A DNA stretch of 37,013 nucleotides from Theodoxus fluviatilis (GCA_034096865.1 JAWQFJ010001836.1:135001-172013); one strand, 5' to 3'. Shown: positions 10,486-20,681, numbered from the stretch's first letter. A program made the numbers and translations. The notes: generated by a model from the letters alone, not told the origin.

Positions 10486-10744
10486 CACGACAACAAAAGC
10501 TCCTCCTCGAGAGAAGAGTCGGTTTTCTCAGCCAATGAGAAGCCAGCTCCAAAAACATGCGCTGCGAGTAAATATTTGCCCGACACATTCTCGCCGAGAC
10601 AGAGCGAGCTAGCTGTCGGGGTGTTCGGCGCGCACGGAGCACGGGCAGTTAAGGGCGAACACAGTTCTTGCCGAACGATTTGGTCGGGCGACAGCTGTTC
10701 GGGCCTTTCGCCGAGCAACCGTTTGGGCTATTAAGTTAGGGCTT

Positions 10745-12768
10745 TAAAGAATGGCGTTGTTTACACGTGCAATAGCAACAATCAATGACAATATGGAACT
10801 ACGATCACGTGGTACTGCTATATGTAACATCATATGTTAACATCATGTGAACATCATATGATTACATCATGTGACGCTGGAACTATCTAGTGGTCTATTC
10901 GTAGACGGTATTACGGACAGAGCATACCATTGCGAATGGATTGCGTTAGACTAGCGGCAAAGTAACTCTCCCTCGTATACGCCAAATCTGCAGCTCAACA
11001 TTCATTAAAGGTTTTAGAACAACTGATTACCTGCGACTTCGGAATTTCGACAACAGAGCACAGATGTATCTTTTTAGTCGGTTGTATTACAAATACATGA
11101 GTGACTAAAATTAATACGGCACAAAGCGTCGACTAAAACGTTTTCGTCAGACACAACACGCACATGTGGACAGGTGAGGAATGACAAAGAAAGGTTGGTG
11201 AGAGAGGAACTTGTAACATAAGTAAAGTCAGTCTTACGTATGCCTGTAAAGTAAACGTGTTCACACGGACGCATATACAAATCAAACTTGAAGGGAATTC
11301 ATTACACAAAACAACAACCAGACCTCCTAAAGTTAATGTATTTGAATAAGTATGACTCGCGAGTTCATGAGTGCACAGCTTGCTTTTGATTAATATGAAT
11401 ACCGTTTCTCACCTGACATAATTGATCAGGCTACGTTATGGATGTACATCATGTGCTGAGCCGCACTTTCTTTGCGTGGGCGTGCATGTACATGTATTGT
11501 CGGGCCCGAGAGTGGGATGGTCAGTCAGAAATGGATATTTAACTAATTAAAGACACATTATTTATAGTGCTTCTTATCCCTGGCATCGCAGGCAGATAGA
11601 CATATTTTGAAAATTCGTATTAAAAAAGTAATAAAGCAAAAAAACTAAGTCTAGTTCTCTAATTTTAAAACAAGAAAAGTATGAAAATGCGTGGCATCAT
11701 ACGAATCTACGTGTCGTCAACGACTATGCTCAGCGCATGGGATCTTAATAATTATATGATGCTACACGTCGCGAATGAGTTACGGAGACAGAGAAAACTA
11801 CACCCAGCTAGAAGGAGCAGAGGAGAAGCCAGAGCAACAACAATGAGAACTCAGCCGCAAATGAGCAAAGGTCTCTCAGGAACCACGATCGAGGGCCTGT
11901 CTCCGGTTACTGGCAAGTCCTACCTCTTTTTTAAACGAAGCGAGTGGAGAAGCTGGTGCAATACCGAGAAACTGCCCTCTTAATCAAAGAGACAGCGCCA
12001 GAATCGGCCTGTTGTTGGGGTACCGACCCCGAGGCGGTATACCGTCTGCGACTGAAGAACACTCGCCCTCTCAGACCAAAGCAACGTAGGTCTAGATAGA
12101 CGTCTTAGATCCATCATTGTTTTGTCCGTTTCATGGAAAGGTATATTTTGGAAAAAAGGCCACTTTGTGAACACATGACCCAAGGTCACTTTATCATCTG
12201 TTGGGTTTAGTCACGTGATGAATTTTTGAAACATAATTCTGTTTCGGCCTATTTATCTCCTCCTGTGCTGCTGCAACAATTATGAAGTTTAAAGACACAC
12301 AATGACCATGCGCTTGTACCATAGGCAAATAACAGGTTTAATTGTAGACGATTTTGTCGAAAACGTTGTGCCTCGATACACTTCGATCAAATCAACGGAC
12401 ATAATTCAGAGAATGGACATGTACGATAATTCGTGTATGCAAACGATTTAAAAAAATCAAACAGCGTTTATCCAGAAATAACCTATACACATATTCCTCA
12501 ACATATGCAAATGAACATTCGAACAACAAATACCTCCGTGCACGTACACTTTTCCATTCTCGGACAGTGAGAAGTACATTACAGACATCGTCGTCTATCA
12601 GCGGCAACCCAATTGGCACGGTCTCCGCCATTTTGGTTCAGCCAGGCCTCTGCAGCAAGACGCAGTGTGGTACTTCCGGAGCCACCTCGGCCACCCTCCG
12701 TGTGAGCGAGACGCCGTAGGCAACGCCTAGCCCTCGAGTTTCCTGCGAGGTTCCTTGACTAAGAAACG
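10745..12768. other. Outer right arm, no supported gene
   Basis: Mirror of 1-2041. A plus-strand open frame of 100 codons at 11681-11983 (ELRRQRKLHPARRSRGEA within it) has no recognised domain. It is partly disrupted in the other arm by a one-base T-run difference. I do not call it a gene. The arm ends abruptly at 12768. Confidence 0.55.
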
Positions 12769-13080
12769 CGCTCCAGATCTGTTTTGCTTCCCTCTCCCTC
12801 TCCCACCACCACCCCCGTTGAAGAGGCCGCTTTCACTCGCAGCCAGAAGACTGATAGCCAGGCATTCTTCGAGAAATCCCCAGACAAGAGAGCAAAGACA
12901 GCTTAAGTCTCACTCATCCAGAAACTCAAATTGCTACTATCCTGCCAGGCACTCACCAGTCAAGAGAGCAATGACAAAACATCTTTATTTTCCTAGTATA
13001 CGTCTCGTGTGAATTAAAGCTGACCGCAGTAAGTCAGCAAAGTAATCTTCCTTTATGATCTTTTTAATAAATGAAAACTC
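12769..13080. other. Unique sequence beyond the palindrome
   Basis: There is no counterpart within the window. It holds an imperfect direct repeat: GCCAGGCATTC...CAAGAGAGCAAAGACA near 12858-12900 and GCCAGGCACTC...CAAGAGAGCAATGACA near 12944-12975. The frame through it starts inside the palindrome arm and looks non-coding. Confidence 0.5.
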
Positions 13081-13084
13081 TTAT

Positions 13085-13420
13085 CCCTCCAGGTTTACTG
13101 GAGGTCCTCACAGCTGTATCTGTGTGTCTGTCTGTCAGTCCCGACTTAACGGCTGATATCTCAAAAACTACTGGACGGATTTCCTTGACATTTTGCACAC
13201 TTACTGGAAGCTAGATCCGATTGAATGTATCAAATTTTCTGAATCAAGGTTTGAAAAGAAAGTGACTTTTGTAGGTCGTAAACTCGAAAACACCCCCCTA
13301 AAATGTCAGTTGACGGAATCGCGATATTTCGCCTTTTCCTTCACTCCCGTCGCCAGCAGCGTTTCTCCCACGCTGTACGAGCGCTCACCAATTACATTTA
13401 TAAATAGTTTAAGTGATCCT
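13085..13420 (+). repeat. Probable dispersed repeat with TATCTCAAAAACTACTGGAC motif
   Basis: The text TGTGTCTGTCTGTCAGTCCC, then GGCTGATATCTCAAAAACTA, CTGGACGGATTTCC and CATTTTGCAC is a motif I associate with recurrent interspersed sequences in invertebrate genomes. I cannot name the family. No other copy occurs in this window. 13421-13738 shows nothing recognisable. Confidence 0.35.
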
Positions 13421-13742
13421 TCCCAGAAATAATTTGCCTTTGCTTAAAAAAAAACCCGTTTTACAGTATAAATTGTGCACCTGCGCGGCTGGTCCGATTC
13501 TTCGAACAGCCACTCCGTCTGAGTGCAACACTACCAAGTTCTGTTCGCGTGGCCTAATGGCAGTGAATCGATATTAAACTGGGCAGAAATAGACCTTGAG
13601 TATCCTAAAATGTACAAGACCACTCAAATTTCATGAACTATCATCCATTTTTCTACAATTTACAGTGCAAAATACGAACCGAGGGGGTTTACGGAAAAGA
13701 ACGTTATAATTGCTTTACAAACACTTAGTCATGTCAGTTCCC

Positions 13743-13820
13743 GAATGGCTCATCTGGTAGATCGTTGGACTATTGTAAAGTTAGGTCATGCGTGAACGGG
13801 TTCGAATCCGCGCTGAAACC
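13743..13820 (+). repeat. tRNA-like SINE head, degenerate
   Basis: TGGCTCATCTGGTAGA fits an RNA polymerase III A box and GGGTTCGAATCC fits a B box about 45 bp later. The anticodon and T stems pair poorly, and the acceptor ends do not pair. This is not a working tRNA. It is more likely a SINE head or tRNA relic. Confidence 0.45.
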
Positions 13821-13826
13821 CGCCTT

Positions 13827-13847
13827 CCCCCCCCCCCCCCCCCCCCC
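13827..13847 (+). repeat. Poly-C tract, 21 bp
   Basis: An uninterrupted run of C, the first of three such runs in the window. The G-rich complement could form a G-quadruplex and the C strand an i-motif. Confidence 0.95.
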
Positions 13848-13950
13848 TCTTTTACCGAGAGGTTGCAGGTTTAAACTCGACCTGTTTTTTTGTTTTGTTT
13901 GTCCCCCTCTTTTCTCAAGAGGTTGCGGGTTCGAACCCGATCTTTTTTGA
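13842..13950 (+). repeat. Tandem duplicate of a T-arm-like unit
   Basis: CCCCCTCTTTTACCGAGAGG with GGTTGCAGGTTTAAACTCGA is followed 59 bp later by CCCCCTCTTTTCTCAAGAGG with GGTTGCGGGTTCGAACCCGA. The second contains a perfect B-box-like GGTTCGAACCC. Both look like the 3' half of a tRNA-derived repeat, duplicated in tandem. Confidence 0.5.
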
Positions 13951-14175
13951 AATTATAAATGCCAAAACCTGGAGGTTCAGCGCCAGCGGTTTTTATTGCT
14001 ATTTTTGAGGATAGATTGAGTATCTCAACAGCAACGTAGTGTGAGTAACAGTTGCTATGTCCTGAGAGCAAACACCACTTGCATTGCACGAGCACTTTTT
14101 GCATAGAGAAAACACAGATATGCAAATAAAGACAGGCAAAGAAACAAACAGGCAGACTGACAGAGAAACAAAAGT

Positions 14176-14294
14176 AGGCACACACTCACACACAACCTCA
14201 CGCACACTTGCACTCACGCACACACATACGCACGACACACACACACACACACACACCTACACACACCTACACACACATACTCACGCACGCACAC

Positions 14295-14360
<66 letters not shown>

Positions 14361-14400
14361 ACATACAGACCAGACATACCAACAGACAGACAGACAGACA

Positions 14401-14445
<45 letters not shown>

Positions 14446-14480
14446 ACATACAGACAGACATAACAACTGACATACAGACA

Positions 14481-14523
<43 letters not shown>

Positions 14524-14530
14524 ACAGACT
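14176..14530 (+). repeat. (CA)n microsatellite with CAGA interruptions
   Basis: Long CA runs are broken by CAGACAGACAGA and CATACAGAC blocks. All open frames here (THTHTH on plus, CVCVCV on minus) are products of the repeat. Confidence 0.95.
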
Positions 14531-14604
14531 CACACACAAGCAGGCAGGCAAGCAGGCAGGCAGATAAAGCAGACACAGAAGCAGACAGGCAATGCCACCC
14601 ATAC

Positions 14605-14608
<4 letters not shown>

Positions 14609-14678
<70 letters not shown>

Positions 14679-14681
14679 ATG

Positions 14682-14712
<31 letters not shown>

Positions 14713-14761
14713 GAGAGAGAGAGTGAGAGAGATATTGAGAGAGAGATAGAGAGAGAGAGAG

Positions 14762-14854
<93 letters not shown>

Positions 14855-14860
14855 GAGAGA
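14609..14860 (+). repeat. (GA)n microsatellite, about 250 bp
   Basis: A near-pure GA tract with a few interruptions (GCATGAG, GTGAGAG, GATATTG, GACACAG). It is a homopurine strand, so triplex formation is possible. Confidence 0.95.
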
Positions 14861-15130
14861 TTGCCAACAGTCACAAAACAGCAGAAATGTTTGTACTTAC
14901 CGGTGCTTCCAGAAACTTCAGAGTCTGGCCTTCATAAAAATGCACGAAAAAGAATGTTTTCAATCAACCAGTAACAATCACAATCTAAAAGTGAGTGCTG
15001 TGAAAGAGCAAACAGTTTTAGTGAAATAATAGATTTGTCGACAAGTAAGTGCATAACTACGTAATATTCCGCCGCCAACCCAGCCCCCCAAATATCGGCT
15101 TTTAGGCCTGCCTGTGTTGAGAACATGTGA

Positions 15131-15307
15131 GCGTATGTGTTTGTGTGTGTGTGTCTGTGTGTGTTTTTCTGTGTGTGTGTGTGTGTCTGTGTGTGTGTGT
15201 GTGTCTGTGTGTGTGTATGTGTGTGTGTCTGTATGTGTGTCTGTGATTCTGTGCATGTGTGTGTGTGTGTGTGTGGGGGGGTGTATATGTGTGTGTGTGT
15301 GTGTGCA

Positions 15308-15391
<84 letters not shown>

Positions 15392-15561
15392 AAGAGAGAG
15401 CAGAGAGTGTGTGGTGTGTGAGTGTGTGTGTGTGTGTTTGTTGTGAGTGTTGTGTGTGTGTGGTATGTGTGTGTTTGTTGTGTGTGTGTGTTGTGTGAGT
15501 TTATGTTTGTATATGCGTATTTGGGAGATTATGTTATGCGTGTTCGTGTTTGTTTACGCGC

Positions 15562-15602
<41 letters not shown>

Positions 15603-15614
15603 TGTACATGTGCT

Positions 15615-15652
<38 letters not shown>

Positions 15653-15772
15653 CATGTGCGTATTGTGCGTGCGCGAGCATGCATTCATGCGTGTGTGTGC
15701 GTGCATGCGTGTTTTGTGTTTATGAGTGTGTGTGTGTGTGTTGTGTGGTGTGTGTGTGTGTGTGTGTGTGTG
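15131..15772 (+). repeat. (TG)n microsatellite, about 640 bp
   Basis: An imperfect TG tract with TATG, TTTG and CTG interruptions and a short GA island at about 15378-15400. It runs in the opposite strand sense to the CA tract at 14.2-14.5 kb, so the two can pair. Confidence 0.93.
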
Positions 15773-16680
15773 AAGTTAGTATGTGTGAGCATGTGTAAAA
15801 TATTTAGTATTACGATTTCTGAGGAATTTGTTCATCGTGCTGCCACCAAAGCATGGCACGAATGTAATAGGAGATAAGTAACTCTAAGACATAGTCTTGG
15901 TTTTTTTTCCATCCATGAATCATCAACATGAAATGATCTCTACGAGTGCAAAAGAAGTTATGCAACACTGCAGAGCAGTGGAAGAGCGGAACTGTTGCAG
16001 TGACCCCAAACCTGTAAGCCGTCAAACTACACCTCCCCTTTACGTGTGTGTTGTCTGCAGGGCTCAACACCAGGAGGTTGCAATATGCTTTTGTTTACAT
16101 TTGACGTCTTTTACATGCCACGGTGTGCATTCTTGATCTTGGGTACCTTTGATAACACGCCACTTTAAAGTTAAATAATTACGTAACTAGTTAATAACCA
16201 ACGGTAAATTTACACGTAATTATTAAATAAATAATGTAAAATTCTTACAATACAAAACCAGTGCTTATGGGTTTGAGTTTGGTTTTGAAACTGTGTGATG
16301 TGTTAGAAGCGATAACAAATTCATCTAGGTTTGTTGCATTTATGCCACCTTCTCCCCAAGTAGTAATTCAGCATTCATCTACGTTAAAAAACAAATTTGC
16401 AGATGTCATAGCACGAAAAACTACCTCTCATTCCCCCCCCCCCCCCCCCCCCGAAAACCTTAAATGTTTTTTGTTCTTACGTCCGTAAGTTTGCTTCACG
16501 CATATAACGCGTTTTGTGAATTAAGAAAACGTCCGCAATGCAACAACCATGCGTTAGGCAAGGGAGCCTGCTGTGGCATTCAGGCACAGGACAATTCCTA
16601 GGGTACAGTCCGCATGATATGCAGCAGTCCACATTTTCTTTGAGAACAATGCTTTGTTGAAGGGCCATTGGATCAATGTT
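15773..16680. other. Intergenic stretch without recognisable gene
   Basis: It holds only short frames without family resemblance. A poly-C run of 20 (16433-16452) lies inside. The final 180 bp before the zinc-finger relic may be decayed LINE sequence but have stops in every frame. Confidence 0.5.
16433..16452 (+). repeat. Poly-C tract, 20 bp
   Basis: An uninterrupted C run within otherwise mixed sequence, of the same kind as at 13827 and 19137. Confidence 0.95.
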
Positions 16681-16684
16681 TGTG

Positions 16685-16894
16685 CAGCATACTTTGGTGT
16701 ACCTCGAGGACAAAAGTTTGAGGAGAACGAACAGTGAGGCGTCAGCGCCATCCGCTACAGACCAGCCCCTCAGATGCAGCCAATGTGGGCAGGTGTGCAA
16801 GTCTCGTACTGGCCTCGTCAGCTACCAACGAGCCTACAGCCGTCGCAGACTCTGTCCCCCTACCAGGATCTTCGTTCGCAAAGTCAAACCATAA
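16685..16894 (+). pseudogene. Decayed LINE 3' coding end with broken C-terminal zinc finger
   Basis: The frame includes LEDKSLRRTNSEASAPSATD, then LRCSQCGQVCKSRTGLVSYQ and RAYSRRR, ending RKVKP and TAA, followed by TGATGATGAAACG. In invertebrate non-LTR retrotransposon proteins the usual C-terminus, as I know it, is CxxCGRxCxSRIGLxSHxRxC. Here the two final metal ligands read Tyr (SHQRAC to SYQRAY), so the finger is broken. Upstream reverse-transcriptase sequence is not readable. The clade is different from the LINE in the palindrome, which lacks this finger. Confidence 0.55.
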
Positions 16895-17600
16895 TGATGA
16901 TGAAACGTTGGTGTTCGGATGGGTTATCCTTTGATTTGTTCACTGCGAAGTCTTGATCTGTACGCTGCATATCGCCGTACTTCGAGCACAAACTCAGCTA
17001 TATCAACTTTGCATTTGCCCAAAACACTACTTGTTGTAATTTACCAACCACATGCTTTGTGTCTGTGTGAGCGCAAATCCGTTATGTGTTGCTAGAGGAA
17101 CATCCAGTCAACATTGTGGCCCTTTTTCTTCTCGTAAACTACGCCTTGAATACCAAATTTGAAGGTAAGTTAGCGATGTTTTCTCTGGTCTTTTTGTTGC
17201 AGTCAGTGTTTTTCTTAAGGAAAATAAGGGCACTGAATTGACTCAACAATGTCTATCTCTTAGCTCTGATCTGATTAAATGTGTCGATAACGGAGTTCTT
17301 ATTACAAACTTTTAAATGTTCATTAGTCATGCATTGATTCATAATCGTATGCAAGGTTTAACAGACAGTTTGTCGACCATAGATATGATTTACTCATATC
17401 ACGTAATTTTGATTCCCAAAGAAAAGTATTGGAATAGGTTCCGTATGTCACAGAGACACAAACGTTGATTCTTTAAGAGTGTCTTACGGTATCTTCGATA
17501 CTGCAAGTGTTTCAAAATTAAATAAAATGGGGGCATTCTGGAGACAAATTGGTAAACTCTGTTGACTTGATATGGAATGTGTTCTGAATTTTCTTCCTTT
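16895..17600. other. Non-coding stretch with isolated splice-like signals
   Basis: A strong donor-like GAAG/GTAAGT occurs at 17161-17170, preceded by a short open stretch (NIVALFLLVNYALNTKFE). The open phase does not fit the exon candidate at 17608. The rest shows nothing recognisable. Confidence 0.4.
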
Positions 17601-17607
17601 TTTTCAG

Positions 17608-17773
17608 GTCGGGAGCCGGCTGCCGCAAACAGAAAAGGCCTTCCTTAAAGCCCATGAGACATTGCATCTTTTCTGCCATTAAGGATGCGTCAATCTTTGA
17701 GGATATCCTTGGTGTCCTTAGAAACCACATTTTGACTGAAGAAGACTTTAACTTTTATTTGATTAACTGTACT
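17608..17773 (+). CDS. Candidate internal exon, CARD/death-fold-like
   Basis: A 166-bp block is flanked by a good acceptor (polypyrimidine tract then CAG at 17605-17607) and a donor (ACT/GTGAGT). One frame is open throughout, 55 codons with one leading base. It reads GCRKQKRPSLKPMRHCIFSA, then IKDASIFEDILGVLRN and HILTEEDFNFYL. The pattern of a hydrophobic helix followed by ILTEEDF resembles helices 3-4 of CARD and related death-fold domains (LLxxGILTxxDxxxI). Such domains recruit caspases or adaptor proteins in cell-death and innate-immune signalling. Only half a domain is visible, no joining exon was found nearby, and a 650-bp TTC tract follows within 190 bp. It may be a real exon, a pseudogene fragment or chance. 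Confidence 0.33.
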
Positions 17774-17957
17774 GTGAGTTTGGTGGATTTTGTGTGTGTG
17801 TTTTTTTTTCGGGGGTGGGGGTGAGGGTGGGTTGGTTCTTGTTTATGTGCTTCAGGTGTTGACTGTTGACATATCTTAAACATACTTTTGGTTTTTCCCC
17901 ACTTTGTACTTCGTGATTCTATTTGTCAAAAGACAAACTGTTTCAAAAACATTCTTA

Positions 17958-18067
17958 TTCTTTTTCTTCTTCTTCTCCTTCTTCTTCTTCTTCTTCTTCT
18001 TCTTCTTCTTCTTCTTCTTCTTCTTCTTCTTCTTCTTCTTCTTCTTCTTCTTCTTCTTCTTCTTCTT

Positions 18068-18101
<34 letters not shown>

Positions 18102-18612
18102 CTATTCTTCTTCTTCTTCTTCTTCTTCTTCTTCTTCTTCTTCTTCTTCTTCTTCTTCTTCTTCTTCTTCTTCTTCTTCTTCTTCTTCTTCTTCTTCTTC
18201 TTCTTCTTCTTCTTCTTCTTCTTCTTCTTCTTCTTCTTCTTCTTCTTCTTCTTCTTCTTCTTTCTTCTTCTTCTTTCTTCTTCTTCTTCTTCTTTCTTCT
18301 TCTTCGTTCTTCTTCTTCTTCTTCTTCTTCTTCTTCTTCTTCTTCTTTTCTTCTTCTTCTTCTTCTTCTTCTTCTCTTCTTTTCTTCTTCTTCTTCTTCT
18401 TCTCTTCTTCTTCTTCTCTTCTTTCTGCTTCTTCTTCTTCTTTCTTCTTCTTCTTCTTCTTCTTCTTCATTCTTCTTCTTTCTTCTCTTCTTCTCTTCTT
18501 CTTTTCTTCTTCTCTTCTTCTTCTCTTCTTCTTCTCTTCTTCTTCTCTTCTTCTTCTTCTCCTTCTTCTTCTTCTTCTTCTTCTTCTTCTTCTCCTCTTC
18601 TTCTTCTTCTTT

Positions 18613-18613
<1 letters not shown>
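17958..18613 (+). repeat. (TTC)n/(GAA)n tract, about 650 bp
   Basis: Nearly pure TTC with sparse interruptions (A at about 18098 and 18104, G at 18306 and 18427, A at 18469) and phase slips of TTTC, CTC and TTTTC in the second half. The first roughly 300 bp are the most regular. The long Leu, Phe, Ser, Glu, Lys and Arg frames are artefacts of the repeat. Long GAA/TTC tracts are known to form intramolecular triplexes. Confidence 0.97.
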
Positions 18614-18846
<233 letters not shown>

Positions 18847-19136
18847 AGAGTTTTTATCAATAACGGGTGAAGCTTTATATTCTAACTCCATCCCACGTTT
18901 GACTCTCAACAGGTGGTCCCTATGCCCTAACTCGGAAAAATTTCTAAGTAACAAAAATGTTATGGTTTTTATGCGTTTTAGGACAAAATAATCAAAATGG
19001 CCTTAAGAACCTTTGACCAAAAAAATCCCGCAATAGCGGAAAAAAGTAACACACATTTTATGGTTTTTTATGCGTTTTAGGACAAAAGAATCAAAATGGC
19101 CTAAGAACGTTTGTTTAAAAAATCCCACAATAGCGA

Positions 19137-19158
19137 CCCCCCCCCCCCCCCCCCCCCC
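19137..19158 (+). repeat. Poly-C tract, 22 bp
   Basis: An uninterrupted C run inside the second unit of the 18962-20190 array, the third long poly-C run of the window. Confidence 0.95.
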
Positions 19159-19310
19159 GCATAGAAAAAAAATCGAAAAAATTTCTGAGTTAAAAAAAGT
19201 AACAAAAATAATATGGTTTTTAGGCGTTTTAGGACAAAATAATCAAATTGCCTGAGGAACTTTTGTTGAGAAAATCTCGCAATAGCGGCCCTCAGCAATA
19301 GCGGCCCTCC

Positions 19311-19402
19311 GCAATAGAGAGCCGACCCCGTAAGAATTGACCCACGACGTCTCTCCCTTCGCTATTCGTAAGAGGCAAATAAAGGGGTCGGCTCTCTATT
19401 GC
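19311..19402. repeat. 19-bp perfect stem hairpin with SINE-like loop
   Basis: GCAATAGAGAGCCGACCCC (19311-19329) pairs exactly with GGGGTCGGCTCTCTATTGC (19384-19402) across a 54-nt loop. The loop (GACCCACGACGTCTCTCCC, GCTATTCGTAAGAGGC) resembles the start of the SINE-like family described below. Confidence 0.8.
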
Positions 19403-20195
19403 CGAGCGCCGCTATTGCTTGATTTAAAAAAAAAAAAAAAGTTCTGAAGGCAGTTTAGATTTTTTTGTCCTAAACCGCCTAAATAAATAAAATGTTTGTT
19501 ACTTTTTTAAACTTAGAAATGTTTTCGGGTTTTACCGATAGCGCTCAGCCTAGGCCGCACCCGCCACCCCGCCTGACTGACTTAGCCTGTCCGGGGAGTT
19601 TCACCTAAACCCGGACGCGTTACGTTTTGTCACGTTTGTGTCCAACATCAGCGTCGGGCCCTGGAGTTAGGGCGTAGGGACCACCCGTTGAGAGTCAAAC
19701 GTGGGATGGAGTTAGAATATAAAGCTTCACCTGTTATTGATAAAACACACACACTTCCTAATCAGTCTTCTCTCTCTCAGCGACCCTATCGGCCAAGATC
19801 AGAGGAAACAACGTCACTTCCTCCATCAAAGAACAAAGCGTGCCTCCGCGGCTAAAATCCAAGGAAACAACGTCACTCCCTCCATCAAAGCACAAAGCGC
19901 GCTTCCGTGGCTAAGACGAAAGGAAACAACGTCACTCCCTTGTCTCAGATGTTCATTCTAGCCTAGACAAAGCGTCGACGCACAATGCTGGAATCAAAAT
20001 GGCCTTAAGAACTTATGACCAAAAAAATCCCGCAATAGAGGTCCGAAAAATGTCTACGATTTTTTCAAAAAAGAGTAGCAAAACATTCGTGGTTTTTATG
20101 CGTTTTAGGACAAAAGAATCAAAATGGCCTTAAGAATTTTTGTTATAAAAAAATCCCGCAATAGCGGCCCTACGCAATAGAGAGCCGACCCCGTT

Positions 20196-20582
20196 AAAAT
20201 TTGCTCGAATACTGGCAGCAGTACCGTTTGATAGAGAAATATGTAGTTAAGCAAAGTGCGAGGTTTTCTCAAGAGTCGCTTACTAATCGCGTTGTTTAAG
20301 TTACTTTGTCTTATCAATATTATGTGTAGATGCACGATCACTTATGATGTTTTGATAGAGGAGGCCATCGTTCTCCTTTTCTAACCTTTCATCATGCATC
20401 CAAGGAGCTATCACGTTTTTCACTGATATCTCGAAATGTCTTACATTGAAGCGACTGTGAGTCTTCAAAAAGTAATATTCTTTTCTTCTCTTTATAAAAA
20501 ACAACAAATGATGCTTGGGTTAGAGCTGAAACCCGGCATGTTCGTGTCTCTCTTGCGATGGGCTGCTGACCTAAACACTTTC
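20196..20582. other. Intergenic, nothing recognised
   Basis: Mixed-composition sequence with short frames only, ending at a CT microsatellite. Confidence 0.4.
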
Positions 20583-20681
20583 TTCTCTCTCTCTCTGTCT
20601 CTGTCTGTCTGTCTCTCTCTCTGTCTGTCTTTCTCTCTCTCTCTCTTTCTCTCTCTGTATCTCTCTCTCTTTCTCTCTCTG

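Larger units (their letters stand above)
7405..10744. mobile_element. TIR-bounded non-autonomous element, right-arm copy
   Basis: Mirror image of the left-arm element. TIRs are AAGGCCTAACTTAATAGCCC at 7405-7424 and GGGCTATTAAGTTAGGGCTT at 10725-10744. The content and order are the same: LINE insertion, two ACCGGTA modules and the 190-bp core. Small differences from the left copy are spread throughout, so the two copies have diverged since duplication. Confidence 0.6.
1..12768. repeat. Giant imperfect palindrome, arms over 6.3 kb
   Basis: Base 1 onward (CGTTTCTTAGTCAAGG) is the reverse complement of the sequence ending at 12768 (CCTTGACTAAGAAACG). The match continues inward to 6303/6342. I matched landmarks along the whole length: 2042 pairs with 10744, 4005 with 8791, 5393 with 7405. 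The arms are not identical. Some stretches show almost no differences (around 3200-3700). Others differ often (around 70-350), including an 18-bp insertion near 72-89 of the left arm and single-base homopolymer changes. The right arm is about 124 bp longer overall. The left end coincides with the window start, so the palindrome may extend further out. Substitution-type differences argue against a simple read-through hairpin artefact, but a head-to-head misjoin of two haplotypes cannot be excluded. Confidence 0.93.
18852..19745. mobile_element. Element or structure with 82-bp inverted repeats
   Basis: 18852-18932 (TTTTATCAATAAC, GGTGAAGCTTTATATTCTAA, CCCACGTTTGACTCTCAAC, CCTAACTC) is the reverse complement of 19664-19745 with few mismatches. 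The interior has three direct units and one inverted unit of the ATGCGTTTTAGGACAAAA family, a poly-C run and a 19-bp-stem hairpin. There is no transposase frame and no clear target duplication. It could be a non-autonomous foldback-type element or a local inverted duplication. Confidence 0.55.
18962..20190 (+). repeat. Scattered copies of a roughly 80-bp unit
   Basis: The unit runs GGTTTTTATGCGTTTTAGGA, CAAAATAATCAAAATGGCC, TTAAGAAC, then AAAAAATCCCGCAATAGCGG. Copies start near 18965, 19065 and 19214. A half copy starts at 19991, a full copy at 20092, and one is inverted near 19435-19500. Several are followed by GCAATAGAGAGCCGACCCC. Spacing is irregular, so this is not a simple satellite. Confidence 0.7.

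Noticed and set aside
1..12768. Simple sequencing hairpin (missed adapter) as the cause of the palindrome
   Set aside because: Arms from one molecule would differ only by sequencing error. Here there are clean substitutions, an 18-bp indel, a 156-bp deletion and patchy divergence. A haplotype misjoin remains possible and is listed under findings.
13743..13820. A functional tRNA gene
   Set aside because: A and B boxes are present but acceptor, anticodon and T stems do not pair properly.
14084..15877. Frames rich in Thr-His or Cys-Val on both strands
   Set aside because: Translations of CA, GA and TG microsatellites. No unique protein sequence is attached.
17071..17170. Exon ending in the strong donor GAAG/GTAAGT
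   Set aside because: The open phase upstream (NIVALFLLVNYALNTKFE) leaves one base over, while the exon candidate at 17608 needs two. The phase that would fit has a TGA just before the donor. The donor alone is not enough.
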